Below, one piece after another: positions 34,723-45,569 of a DNA stretch of 64,000 nt. The stretch's first letter is position 1. Each line of letters opens with the position of its first letter. The notes under the pieces are model-generated. The model saw nothing but the letters and a program-made list of their open reading frames with translations, made no database searches and was not told where the DNA came from. A program made the translations under genes and the position numbers. Origin of the DNA: Cryptomeria japonica (Eukaryota > Streptophyta > Pinopsida > Cupressales > Cupressaceae); assembly GCF_030272615.1 (NCBI RefSeq), contig NC_081405.1:155289613-155353612 (forward strand). Direction: 5' to 3'.

Positions 34723-34934
34723 AGTGCAAGTGGGATGAATTTAGGATTTTAATTGGAATACAATTCTTTTATTTCAATTTTGTTGCATCTTGCATTGGAT
34801 AGATATTTAAATAAATATTGATTTATTTAAATGTGAGAGGGATAAATTAGGTAAATGTGAATTTAATTAAATGTGAATTGGGGATATAACTAAATAAATA
34901 TGATTTATTTAATTAATAGTCTACAAGCTATTGT
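34723..34934. repeat. Last, truncated unit of the array
   Basis: The final unit runs from its phase mark to TTAATAGTCTA, then a deletion of about 50 bp joins it to AAGCTATTGTTG. After that the sequence departs completely into GC-rich DNA. Confidence 0.8.
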
Positions 34935-35150
34935 TGGAGCTAGGTGGGCTAGACGGAGCGGAGTTGGCTGGGTGGAGCAGAGCGGGATGGGTGGAGCACC
35001 GGGGTCATTGAGCGACAGAGGCAACGGTTTGGAGACCGCTGTCCGTGGCGGTTTTGAGACTGCTAGTAGCAGTTGTAAAAACTACTGGTCGTGGCAGTGT
35101 AGAGACCACCAGCGGCTCTAGGTAGGAGCGGTAACGACAGCGGCCTGGGT
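34935..35150 (+). other. GC-rich patch of unknown origin
   Basis: This roughly 215-bp stretch is rich in CpG, unlike its AT-rich surroundings. It has loose repeats of GAGACCGCT / GAGACTGCT / GAGACCACC and GTGGCGG / GTGGCAG. It can be read as Gly/Ser/Ala-rich peptide on the plus strand but shows no known domain. It may be a captured exon or GC-rich transposon fragment. Confidence 0.4.
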
Positions 35151-35652
35151 AAGCCATTAAACTGCTAGAAATTTCTTTTTGAAATTTTTTTCTTGAAAAT
35201 CATGCCCAATAAGGACAATTTTTTTTGTTTACCAAAGCCAAAGTTGTTCAAATTGGACAAATGTTATATAAGAAGGGGGGTTTTGGGGGTTTTTTGAGCT
35301 CAACAGTGAGGTCCGTTTGAGCCCAAAATGCCCAAAACAAAGAAGCAACCCATATCCAAATAAAACTCTTAAAAAACTTGAAACCCTGGCCTCCAAAAAA
35401 TCTTCTAAAAAATCAGGAACAAGTAGCAGCAGATGTAGACTCTAATACCGTGAAGAAGTTGAGAAATATAACTTCAGAGATCCCAAGAATACCTGCAAGT
35501 AAAATACCCGTGACAAGGAAAGAATGGAGGCAAAAAGCAATAATGGCTCTGAAGAAGAAGATTATCATTCAGAGAGGGAATGAAATAAAAAAGTACAATA
35601 CAATCCTTATAAAAGGAGAATATGCAAACCTAAAGAAACCCTAAAGGGATAA
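35151..35652. other. Unassigned stretch
   Basis: It contains poly-T and poly-G runs (35210-35296) and a short lysine-rich open stretch ending at 35644. That stretch has no ATG at its head and no recognised motif. No element end was identified. Confidence 0.4.
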
Positions 35653-36645
35653 TGTCTATTTAATAATTAGAATAATTATTAAATACCTACAATATTATTA
35701 AACACCTAAGTCTAGCTTAAGCGTAGAGTATAATAGACTAATAATTAAATAAATAATTATTAGCCACAACATGATAACTTTAACAAAAATTATCTTATGT
35801 ATTTAAGCAATAGTTGCATGTATGTTTATGATTGATCCATTATATTGACTTATTTTTGTTTGGGTTATCATTAATTGGTTATTAATAGGAATATATACAC
35901 CTATATTACAAATTATCTATGTAATATTTATACATAAATATGATATACCTTATTTTAATAAATATTTTTTTATTCTTTTAAAGATGAAATCTGTAATATT
36001 CTTGTTATAAGTCTATAAGGTTATTAAGATGTGTGAATTTTATTAATCATTTCATGGATAGCCATATTCCCTTGAACATCTTATGTACTCATGTGTACTC
36101 TTATGTGATCATGTGTGCATTAATATGTGCTTGTATACTCATGAGGCCTTCTTTGATTGATTTGGAATCATAATTAATAGACTATGCTTACCCTCATGTA
36201 TGAGATGAATCTTTGCATCGACTTAAAATAGAGAAGATGATTTAGTATACCAAAAAATTCCATTACTATTTCGAGTGTTACTTGGTTAGTCTTCCTCATG
36301 TTGGGTCAAGAATTCTTCTTTTCATGAAAGATTTCATGGAAGTGTAACTACTTCATTGTAGTGTGGAAATGTGAGAGCTACGACAATGTTCTTGCTAGTA
36401 GTAGTGTTGAATTTTAGGAGTTACTCAAGAGGATTTCATGTCATATTCTTATGTAATTGACCTTATGGTCAAATGTAAAGGATCATGATTCCTTATGTAA
36501 TTCTTTTTAATGAATTATTGAATTAGACATTCGTGTAATTACTATAATATGCCTTGATCTATAGATATTTTATATGTGTCTTTAATTTATGCTATTTGTG
36601 TAATTTTGTGAATAATGTAAATATAAAATTATGGACAACATTACA
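35653..36645 (+). repeat. Plus-strand LTR of a retrotransposon remnant
   Basis: About 993 bp, starting TGTCTATTTAATAATT and ending AACATTACA, followed three bases later by a tRNA-iMet primer-like site. The start is inferred from the TG and the end is fixed by the primer site. No partner LTR was found before the gypsy-like element at 37741. Confidence 0.55.
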
Positions 36646-36648
36646 TCT

Positions 36649-36660
36649 TGGTATCAAATC
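36649..36660 (+). promoter_or_regulatory. Primer binding site (tRNA-iMet type), plus-strand remnant
   Basis: TGGTATCAAATC matches the initiator tRNA-Met site TGGTATCAGAGC at 10 of 12 bases and lies just after an LTR-like end. Confidence 0.6.
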
Positions 36661-37740
36661 ACAAGGTTCAACTCTAGGGCCTTGCATTCATTATGCTTAG
36701 TCATGATTCTTGATTGCACAAACCTGAAAGTCAAATAATTCTTAGTGTGTGTTGTGTAAATAAATATATATTAAGTCAATAATTGATTTAGTGTGGGTCA
36801 ACTAGGCTAGCTAGGAAGTTAGCCACCTATATGTTAGTATACCTACTGGTGAAGGATAGATTTCCTCATTAGACTTGCTTGATTGATTGGTGATTCTTGA
36901 ATCAATGCATGTTGCATAATGATAGTAAATGCATTAAATGATAGAAGGAATTAAGAATGAATTCTATGCTTAAGACGATTGAAAGATTGGGAATTTTGTA
37001 TTCACTAGGTGTCCATGATACTATATATTCCAAAATGATGCATTATTGCATGAAAAGTGTTCTTATCATAATATATCATTTGGGTCAATGACCTACGTCC
37101 CCAAATTTGCATTACTTATTGAATTCATGAAAGAACCTATGTATTCCTTTATCTATTGTGTGACACTTCTCACAATTGATTTATTGTTGAAGCTACCAAT
37201 AGTTTTATGATGTAGAGTTGACATTGAAGGTTCTCTCTCTTGATCTTACTTTTAATTCTTATGGTAGCTATTTCAAATGTTTCACTATGTTGGTCCTATA
37301 TTGTGTTAAGTGTTATTCTCTATCATGTTCACTATGAACATTGATAGAATGTACAAGGGAGTAGATAGAAGAGAATGTACCGAACTTAAATTTTATTGGT
37401 ATACTATTTGAACAAAATCTATAATTTTCTAAAGTGGCCAACGAGGTGGTACATTGCATGAGTTAATTAATGCTAAGTGATATGCATGATGGAATAAATT
37501 TATTTGCTAAGAAATATAGTGTCTTGAGTGTGTGTTTAGACTTGTTTATATGATATGACATCGAATGTGGAATTACAAAGATGGATGATCACCTTTAGGG
37601 AAAAATCCAACGTTATAAGTGCATTGGCAAAAGCCTTGACATAGAAATAGATGTTCTTACCTAACAAAATTTTATTATATATATCTCTACCACATCCGCA
37701 TATGAACTACAAGTTCTCCCTTTCTATATATATATAGTAG
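36661..37740 (+). mobile_element. Internal remnant of the plus-strand retrotransposon
   Basis: About 1.1 kb of AT-rich sequence following the primer site, with no gag or pol motif. It ends in a TATATATATA tract where the next element begins. It is probably leader sequence whose continuation was lost or displaced. Confidence 0.4.
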
Positions 37741-38930
37741 TCTCATAAAATTGGGCCCCTACAATTTTTGACCACATTAGGGTCCTCACGCATGCAAAAT
37801 AGAATCCCCTAGCCTGATCGATGATCGAAGACTACTCAACCCCTGAAAAACTACTTCTCCCTTTCCCTCCGCACCACCCTATCTGCACTCTGCCCTAAAG
37901 AAAAGGGTAGAATAGGAGCGTGGCACCCCTGTCCCTGCCCTATTTTGGGGCAGGACCCTTCCTAAGTCTACATTGAAGGTTGTGCAATGAGCAGGGAAAC
38001 TTTCCCAATGTCGACCTATGATGAAAATCAGTTTCATTAACCCTAATTGACAAGTATAAAAGTGGCATTTACCCTCTCATTTACAGAAGTGGGATAAGTG
38101 GGAAGTTTACATGAGATCAAGCATTCAAGAGCATTCAAGCATTCCTTTCCAACATTGAGCATTCTCAAGTCTCCCTTCAAGGCTAGGTGTTGCATTCAAG
38201 TCAAGGATTCAACCATTGAAGAAGAGATTCATTCCAACATTCAATTCCACACAAGAAAATCTACCTACATTCTATCTACAACTTCCCTTAAGGTGATTTA
38301 CATTACAGTCTTTTAGTTATATTTACTTGCAAGTACTTTCTTTCATTACTTGGTTAATTCCAAAACTGGGGTTTGACCTGAAGGTAGACCCCCAATCTCA
38401 ACCACTTTTCCTCTCTTTTCTATCTGTAGGTTGTAGGTGAGCAACCGTACTTTTGTATTTGGACTCCATTTGCAGAGGTGGAAAAACCCTTTTCATTTCA
38501 TGGATTTTTTAGAGGACCATGTACACTTTCGCCACGGTCCCGACAACTTTTCCTCAAATTTGTAGGGCAGCTTCGTCTCAACAAATTCCTGTGAAATCCT
38601 GGTGCACAACTTTATCCCACACTTCGATCTTGAGTTATTATCAGTTCTTCGTCTCTTTTTCACTTAGTCTTAATACTTAATTCAATCAATTCCTTTCCAT
38701 TTAAAGTATAAGAGAGGATTAACTTATCATTCTCATTTCATTTAGAATTCTATCTTCTTCTTTGGAGGTTGAATCTATTGTATTCCCCCCCCTCTTCTAA
38801 TGTAATGCATGAAAAGTGTTTGAAGGGAAATTTGTAGTGAAACTCTCATCTCTCCTTGGAGGGAAAGGGTAGCTTTCATCCTGATCTCTCATTCACACAT
38901 TTTTCACCTACCATTACATTTTAGTGAACC
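37741..38930 (+). repeat. 5' LTR of the gypsy-like gag-protease element
   Basis: It begins TCTCATAAAATTG (the other copy TGTCATAAAATTG) and runs to about TTTTAGTGAAC. The two LTRs match in order throughout, for example GGGTCCTCACGCATGC near the start and CTTGGAGGGAAAGGGTAGCT near the end. Confidence 0.82.
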
Positions 38931-40130
38931 TGATGTCTTGCATGCTTTCATTTGAACAAAATTATATATTTTTCATTTGCAAGTTTCAAATTTGTGAAAA
39001 CTTAGTGGTTAAATCATTTAAAACCCTAGTTTTTAAAATTAAAAATTGAACTTGTGATTTGTAAAAATTGCTTTTGGTTATCTTAGATCTGAAAATTATT
39101 TTGTTTTTCAAATTCAATTTCCTCATTGTCTTGTTCAATTTGCAAATCGAATTTACAAAATTAAGCGATTACTTGTTAAAACCTTTATTTTCAAAAATCA
39201 TCTTGAACTTGTGCAAAAATTGGATTTCCATTTAATTTTCAGATTTTTGATTGTTCTCAGACTTGTTTTCATTCCTACAATTCAAATTTTCAATTTCCCT
39301 CCTTTTTCCCAAAATTCAAATTTCAAAATTAAGTGGTTAGGTCATAAAACCCTAATTTTCAAATTTAATTGGATTTTGTGCAAATTTCAATCAATTTCAT
39401 TCCAATTCATATTTCTAAACATTTTTCATGGTGTCCCTATCCATTAGGTTTGACATTTTTTAAATTTATAATTCAATTCCTCTTTTTCTTCAAAACCCTA
39501 ATAGGGTCCTATTTTTACATTTGAACCTTAATTTCACCCATCTAGAAATCGTAAAATTCGCCAATTTTTTGGGGTTAGCTTTGAAATCATTGTAATATTC
39601 ATCCCTGAAATTTTTTTAAAAAGTTGACTAGACCATGTCCATTCCTACCATGGTCCTCGACTTTATTCTTGAAATTTTGGGAGACTGTTATGATTGTATT
39701 TAATAGCCTAAATCTAGAAGATTGGCTTATTTTGTCAATTTTTTATCCCTCTAGAATAGAAAATACCTCCAAAATTCAACATTTCAAATCTCAAGAACAT
39801 TTTTCATATTAAGAGGTTAGTTATAATCTGCCTTGATTTTAAAGATTTTGATTTTAAAATTAAGTGGTATTCCGTTGGTCCTAATTTTAAAATTCCAATT
39901 TCCTTTCATTTTTGGAAATTGTGTCATCCTCTTCTTTCAACAAAGTTCAAATTGTTTAATCAATATTTTCTTACATTTTGCATTAATCAATTTTGTAAGC
40001 TTTGTTCCAAAATTCAAAATTCAAATTTTCCCTCTAGTGCATGAGATTTACCACTATTAGTCCTACCTATACTATCCCTGTTAGATGAAGCATTAGAATT
40101 AAGTCCTACTAAGGTTTAATTACCAAGGAG
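38931..40130 (+). other. Leader of the gypsy-like element
   Basis: AT-rich sequence with many variants of AAATTCAAATTTC and AACCCTAATTTT. It has no convincing coding signal before the gag ATG at 40131. Confidence 0.5.
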
Positions 40131-41545
40131 ATGGAGCCTAATTTGGGTGGCTTCTTTAATGAGGATCATGCTAATTCTTCCCATCCTAATCATGTGCCTA
40201 TTCACCCCATTGATGAATCCCATGATGAAGAAGAAGCTTTAACTAGGGTATCTATAGATCAGCTTTCCACATTGGACAATCAATTTGATAACTTTCAACA
40301 ATGGATGTCCCAAGAATACCCTAATAGTGAGGCTCTTCCATTAATTCAAGGTCTTAAATTCATGATTCAAAGTGATAAGAATGGAATTGATATATTGTGT
40401 GGCATTGTACATATTGTTGATTCTATTGTCATGCCTATCAAGAGTTGTGTAAAAAACCTAGGTTATTCACAACCTTCAACACAAGTCAATCCTTCAATTC
40501 CTTTGACTACTCTTATGACTAGTATTCCTACTGTTACCTCCAACATCATGGCTACTTCAACTCAAAAATGTCAACCCTACAACCATTGGTCATGGGGACA
40601 ATCCCTCTTCTTCATTTAATCTACCATCTTTACCTATGTCTTCCATAAGTATTCATGTTATCCCTCAACCAATCCATGTGACACAAAGGGGCAATTCCTT
40701 CAACAACTTTTTTCCTCCTTTAAGTGTCCCTTTTCTATCCAATCATCACCTATGCCTACTTATCATAATGTCCCACCACCTTATTCTCAGTCCATGCCTT
40801 CTTTCAAAAACATCACACCACCTTCTCAATCTACTATGTCTAACATCAATTCTTCTACCGAATCGACAATTAACAATCTTGCTCAAATTGTGTCTTCCTT
40901 ACAACAAAGAATTGCTTCTATGAGTCAATCCAAGATTAGTGTGCCCACCTTTGATGTTGTGAGCCCCCTTTCTCATGATATTGTTAAAGCCACGTCACCT
41001 AAACATGTTGAGGTCCCTCAATTAGAACTCTAGAATGGAAAAGGTGATCCTCTTACGCATGTCAAAACATTTCAAACCTTGTGTATTGATTTTTCTTATG
41101 ATCAAAGATTGCTTACAAAATTGTTTACAAGAACACTAAGAGATAAGGCTTTATAATGGTATTTCTCTTTGCCTTCTTATTCTATCACTTCTTTTCAACA
41201 ACTGGCAAATGCTTTCATCCAACAATTTCAAAACAACATTGGTCGTAAAATCACTTTGACTGATTTAATGCACATTGTAAACAAGGTTTTAAAGAAAAAG
41301 TGATTGATTTCATTGGTAGATATAAGCATTTGTGTGCTCAAATTTCTTTTCATGTACCAGATAATGATATTCAAAGAATTTTCATTTCTAATTTTAAAAA
41401 AAATATTAGGGAAAAGCTTCTTTTGTTTGAGTTTACTTCCCTTCTACAGTTATACGCAACACTCCACAATTATCAACTGGTTGTGACTCAAATGGAGCAA
41501 TCCACTCCTATGGCTCTGAGTGATAAGGGGGAGAGTGTTCAATAA
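40131..41545 (+). pseudogene. Gypsy-type Gag (broken)
   Basis: It starts MEPNLGGFFNEDHANSSHPN. After a stop at 40617-40619 the same frame resumes at 40752, a Pro/Ser-rich linker with LAQIVSSLQQRIASMSQSKI. The retrotransposon Gag domain follows: GKGDPLTHVKTFQTLCIDFS, RLLTKLFTRTLRDKAL, a stop, WYFSLPSYSITSFQQLANAF, then after a frame change near 41280 VIDFIGRYKHLCAQISFHVP. The pattern LF.RTLRDKALxWYFSLP...F..LA.AF..QF is characteristic of gypsy Gag. Three or more breaks make it non-functional. Confidence 0.8.
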
Positions 41546-41551
41546 CCGTTT

Positions 41552-42558
41552 GTGAAGTTCAAACCAACAAAAAACTTCATCAAGTTCAATGATACAATCA
41601 ACAACCACAATGTGAATGCTACAACAGGTGTGCCTCCTATTTCTATTTTTTTCCAAAGAGAAAGACAGTTTACTCCTTTGAATGAATCTTTACATAGTAT
41701 TATGTCTCAGTCGTTGCAAAGAAATGTTATCAAACATCCTCCTATAAAACAATTTGATCCTTCTAAACTTGCATCCCCTTATTTTGATAACAATTCATTT
41801 TGTCAATTTCATCGTCAGACGGTCATGATACTGAGAAATATTTCGCATTGAAAAATAAGATTCAATATTTGATTGATACTAATACTATATCTATGGTAGG
41901 TGTGAATGATAAAGGGAATAAATTAGTAGCTCTTCCTGATCAAAATCTTAATAATTTTGCTGATCCCTCACCTTCTCATACCTCTAACATTATTGAGATT
42001 GTGCCTACTTCTTTCTCTTCTAAGGAATTCGCCTCTATGGCTCTAAACTTGGTAAATATGGTAGAAAAACAAGATATGCCTAAGGGTCCTTGTATTACGT
42101 TTGACCCTAGTGAGATCATTAGAGCACCCAATGGCCCTTTATACATAGTTGTGAAGGTTAAGGATATACCTTTCTGTGGTACCCTTATTGATCCCTCTTG
42201 CATGGTTAATGTCATAACTGAAGAGTATCTTTTCACTTTAAAATTGCATAAACCAATTTATGATGCTTCTAATGTGGCTGTGAAGTTATTTGATGGATTC
42301 TCTTGTCCTACCATTGGCTCTATCACCCTTCCTGTTGAAGTTTATACTAAATCCATGGATGTCAACTTTGTTATCATACCCTCTTCCAAGCAATTCCGTG
42401 TGAAGTTGGGCTATCTTTGGCTATCTTCCATGAAGGCTATTTCTTCTGCAATCAACAAGTGTCTAAAATTTCCTCACAATGGAGAAATCATAACCGTGAA
42501 CCATAGCTTATTTCATCCATCCGAAAGAAGCCCTAGTGTTCTGATTGATTTCTTTTGA
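41552..42558 (+). pseudogene. Gypsy-type protease region (catalytic triplet altered)
   Basis: After a linker (41552-41851, other frame), the frame from 41800 reads LYIVVKVKDIPFCGTLIDPS, CMVNVITEEYLFTLKLHKPI, VAVKLFDGFSCPTIGSITLP, FRVKLGYLWLSSMKAISSAI and KCLKFPHNGEIITVNHSLF. These fit the retropepsin of Tat-like gypsy elements (LIDGGSSLNI ... LLGRPWLxxMxAVPSTxHxxLKFPxxG). The expected D-G/S-G is D-P-S and LLGRPW is KLGYLW, so activity is unlikely. Confidence 0.72.
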
Positions 42559-43539
42559 CCTAAACAATTTCAATCTCTTCCATCAAGGAGTGATGCTCTT
42601 TTTCAATCATATCAAAAATGGAAGAAAGATATGATCTAATCCTTAAGTCAACCTAGATCCCCAACACTTGACATTCCTATCATACTTGAAGATAAAGTTC
42701 TTCCCCTCACGGATAGAACTAATCTCCCTCCTAAGGAAGATCATCAACCTATTCCTATGGATGTGACTATACCTTCTCCTAAGAAGAACAACAATATTCT
42801 TCCTAAGGTTAGACCTATACCTCCTCCTCATAATGGACCTAGTCTCCTTCCTCCACCTAATATTCCTCCATTGTATGGTGCAGTTCCACCTCCTTCCTCT
42901 TATAGAGAGAAGAGGACTGCTTCTCCTCTTGTTCAACCTAAAAGACCTCAACCTAAACCTTCAACTATCAAGGAGAAAAACATTCCTACTTTTTCAAGTG
43001 TTCCTCCTCCTCCTCAACCTTCCACTAAGACTCGAAGGAATCATTGTGCAAGAGAATGCCAACGAAGATGCCATGTTCAAGCTCGTGAAGTTGTCCCTCA
43101 AAACACTCAATCTCCTAAGACTCCAACAGTTGACATGATTCCCTTTTATCCTAAGAAAGATGTTCAACCTACATCTCCAAATCATAAGTTGCACAAAACA
43201 TGTGATGGATTTACTCCTATTCGTGTTCTTGCTCCTCTTTCTCTAAACTTTGATGAATAAATGGGTGAAAATGTTATTCGTGATGGCAATACAACTCCTA
43301 GTGCTTCTGATAGTGGGTATGAATATGTTGATGTGGACAAGCATTTATCAACTGAATTTTCACAAACCCTAATCCTAGCTCCTAGAATTGAACAAAGTGA
43401 CTTACAACATGGGCATAGTCCTTATTTGGATCTTTTGATAGCTCCATCTGCTATGCTCGATGTCGCTCCTTTGGCATGTTACTCACCTTCCCAAAATAGT
43501 GATCAGCAAGATCGAGAGGTGGTTGTCATGCTAGATTAG
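42559..43539 (+). pseudogene. Proline-rich and acidic C-terminal region of the gypsy-like element
   Basis: Continuing in the protease frame after TGA 42556-42558, it reads VTIPSPKKNNNILPKVRPIP, PPHNGPSLLPPPNIPPLYGA and repeated PPPS / KPSTIKEK motifs to a TAA at 43258. An in-frame segment MGENVIRDGNTTPSASDSGY then runs to 43539. It is low in complexity and has no enzymatic motif. It occupies the place where reverse transcriptase would be in an autonomous element. Polymerase loss is inferred. Confidence 0.55.
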
Positions 43540-44269
43540 CAATATTAGCATTATAGATCTTCTCTCTCTCTCTTCTCTCTTGCTCTTTTGTGGCTATTGT
43601 TCTATGTGTATCCTTGTTCTTCTATTATCCCCTTAATGTCTACTTGGGGACGATGCAAAGCATTGAGATCTTTTCTTGGTCTCTTTCATATTGAATCAAA
43701 AGACATCCTCTCTTCTCTTTCTTCCAAGGTAGTGTCCTTCTTTGGGGATTGAAGGTTATTATATGCACATACATATATGATATACATGAGTTATCATACA
43801 ACATATTGACCTTGAGGAAAGTAAAACTACCTCATGTTTTGTGTTCATTATCCTTGGGTTTATTCCTTGATTGGGGGCTAAATCCTTGCGATAACGTGCT
43901 CCCTCTCTTCTATCTCTCTTAGGTGTATCCCACCTTAAATAAATCGCTCCCAATAAGGCGTGGGTGATCTCTTTAACGTGGGGGCATACACTCCGCTCAT
44001 ATTTTCCTTCTTGATACTTAGAATTACTTAGTGATTTTTTTTCTTTGTAATCTTTGGTATCCTTGCTTTCATGACTCATAGTGAGGGGAACTTTGCTACT
44101 TGCAGTCGTGGTTCTCCCCTTCTCGGTCTTCCCTTTTACTTTGTCAATCGAAGTCATAAGATCCTAAGTCCACTGGGGGCTTGGCGCATCTTCCCTCCTT
44201 GACATGGTAAAAGTCTTTCAATCTTGTTTCCTTGTACTTTACCGACAATATTGGCATATGCTCATACTC
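43540..44269 (+). other. Non-coding 3' region of the gypsy-like element
   Basis: It starts with a CT-rich tract (TCTCTCTCTCTTCTCTC) and then contains no convincing coding sequence on either strand. Confidence 0.5.
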
Positions 44270-44294
44270 CCGCTAAAGTGGGGGCTAAATTTAG
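44270..44294 (+). promoter_or_regulatory. Polypurine tract region of the gypsy-like element
   Basis: AAAGTGGGGGCTAAATTTAG immediately precedes the 3' LTR start TGTCATAAAA. A similar GTGGGGGCTAAAT form is common before gypsy 3' LTRs. Confidence 0.65.
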
Positions 44295-45484
44295 TGTCAT
44301 AAAATTGTGACCCTAGCAATTTTTGACCATATTAGGGTCCTCACGCATGCGAAATCGAATCCCATAGCATGATCGAAGACCGGAGACTACTCAACCCCTG
44401 AAAACTACTTCTCGCTTGCCCCTTGCACCAACCTGTCTGCACTTTTCCCTGGAGCAAAGGGCAAGATAGGGGTGTGGTGCCCCTATCCCTACCCTATTTT
44501 GGAGAAGGACCCTTCCTAAGTCTACATTGAAGGTTGTGCAGTGAACGGGAAAACTTCCCTGATGTTGGCTTGTGACAAAAATCAGTTTCATTAACCCTAA
44601 TTGACAAGTATAAAAGATGGATTTACCCTCTCATTTGGAGAAGTGGGATAAGTTAGGATGAGTGGGAAGTTTACATGAGATCAAGAATTCAAGCATTCCT
44701 TTCCAGCATTGAGCATTCTCAAGTCTCCCTTCAAGGCTAAGTGTTGCATTCAAGTCAAGGATTCAACCATTGAAGAGGAGATTCATTCTAGTAATCAATT
44801 TCACACAAGGAAATCTACCTACATTCTATCTACAACCTCCCCTTGAGGTGATTTACATTACAGTCTTTCAGTTACATTTCGTTGCAAGTGCTTTCTTTCA
44901 TTACTTGGTTAATTCCAAAACTAGGGTTTGACCTGAAGGCAAACCCCCAATCCCAACCCCTTTTCCTCTCTTTTATGTGTGTAGGTTGCAGGTGCACGAC
45001 TGCACTTTCGGATTTGGACTCCACTTGCAGAGGCGGAAAAACCCTTTTCCTTTCGCAGATTTTTTGGAGGACCATGTACACTTTCGCCACAATCCAAGCA
45101 ACTTTTCTTCAAATTTACAGAATGGCTTCGTCTCGACAAATTACTACCAAATCCAGGTGCACAACTTCATCCCACACTCCGGTCTTGAGTTATTATCAGT
45201 TCTTCATCTCTTTTTCATTTAGTCTTAATACATAATTCAATCAATTCCTTTCCATTTCAAGTAGAAGAGCGGATTAACTTATCATTCTCATTTCATTCAT
45301 AATTCTATCTTCTTCTTTGGAGGTTGAATCTAATGTATTCCCCCCCCTCTTCCAATGTAATGAATGAAAAGTGTTTGAAGGGAAATCCATAGTGAAAGTC
45401 TCATCTCTCCTTGGAGGGAAAGGGTAGCTTTTGTCTTGATCTCTTATTCACACATTTTTCACCCACCATTACATTTTGGTGACA
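44295..45484 (+). repeat. 3' LTR of the gypsy-like element
   Basis: 1190 bp with short terminal inverted repeats TGTCA...TGACA. It is paired with 37741-38930. The end was placed at TGACA. An alternative end at CATTACA (45473) is possible, because both LTRs are followed by TTTTRGTGA. Confidence 0.8.
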
Positions 45485-45569
45485 TTACATATATATATAC
45501 ATGTACATATACATGCATGTACATGTATATGTATGTATATGCATATGTATGTATACACACACACACATG
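45485..45569. repeat. Compound microsatellite (AT, ACATGTAT and AC repeats)
   Basis: ATATATATAT, then interleaved ACATGTATAT/GTATGTATATGC, then ACACACACAC. It lies directly at the right edge of the gypsy-like element. The left edge (about 37720-37737) also ends in a TA repeat, suggesting insertion into a TA-rich site. Confidence 0.8.

Larger units (their letters stand above)
18620..34934. repeat. Tandem array of about 1156-bp units (14 complete units plus a partial unit)
   Basis: Using AGTGCAAGTGGGATGAATTT as the phase mark, units start at 18621, 19741, 20921, 22076, 23232, 24360, 25501, 26644, 27799, 28955, 30099, 31255, 32411, 33567 and 34723 (the last partial). Lengths are 1120, 1180, 1155, 1156, 1128, 1141, 1143, 1155, 1156, 1144 and then four of 1156. 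All units are in the same orientation and very similar. Each has an AT-rich third (ATTTAAATAAATATTGATTT), a GC-rich hairpin with a G-run cluster, and a mid part with a GGTACCCTTCCCATAAGCAT block. No LTR, terminal inverted repeat or known coding motif was recognised. Unit 1 lacks about 27 bp in the AT-rich part. Confidence 0.95.
37741..45484 (+). mobile_element. Ty3/gypsy-like non-autonomous LTR retrotransposon (gag-protease-proline-rich)
   Basis: Direct LTRs lie at 37741-38930 and 44295-45484. The internal order on the plus strand is a leader of about 1.2 kb, gag (40131-41545), protease-like region (41552-42558), proline-rich region (42559-43260), acidic tail (43261-43539), non-coding and purine tract. 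There is no reverse transcriptase, RNase H or integrase. Gag and protease motifs are of the gypsy type, unlike the copia elements to the left. No clear target duplication was found: AT-rich microsatellite DNA flanks both ends (before 37741 and after 45484). Confidence 0.82.

Noticed and set aside
18620-34934. Interpretation of the array as ribosomal DNA spacer or a CRISPR-like array
   Set aside because: No rRNA sequence is present at any unit, and units are over 1 kb with no short repeat-spacer pattern. The DNA is plant nuclear.
44872-45235. Overlapping open frames on both strands of the gypsy-like 3' LTR (for example 44882-45235)
   Set aside because: The same region in the 5' LTR is not preserved as a protein frame. 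LTR sequence, not coding.
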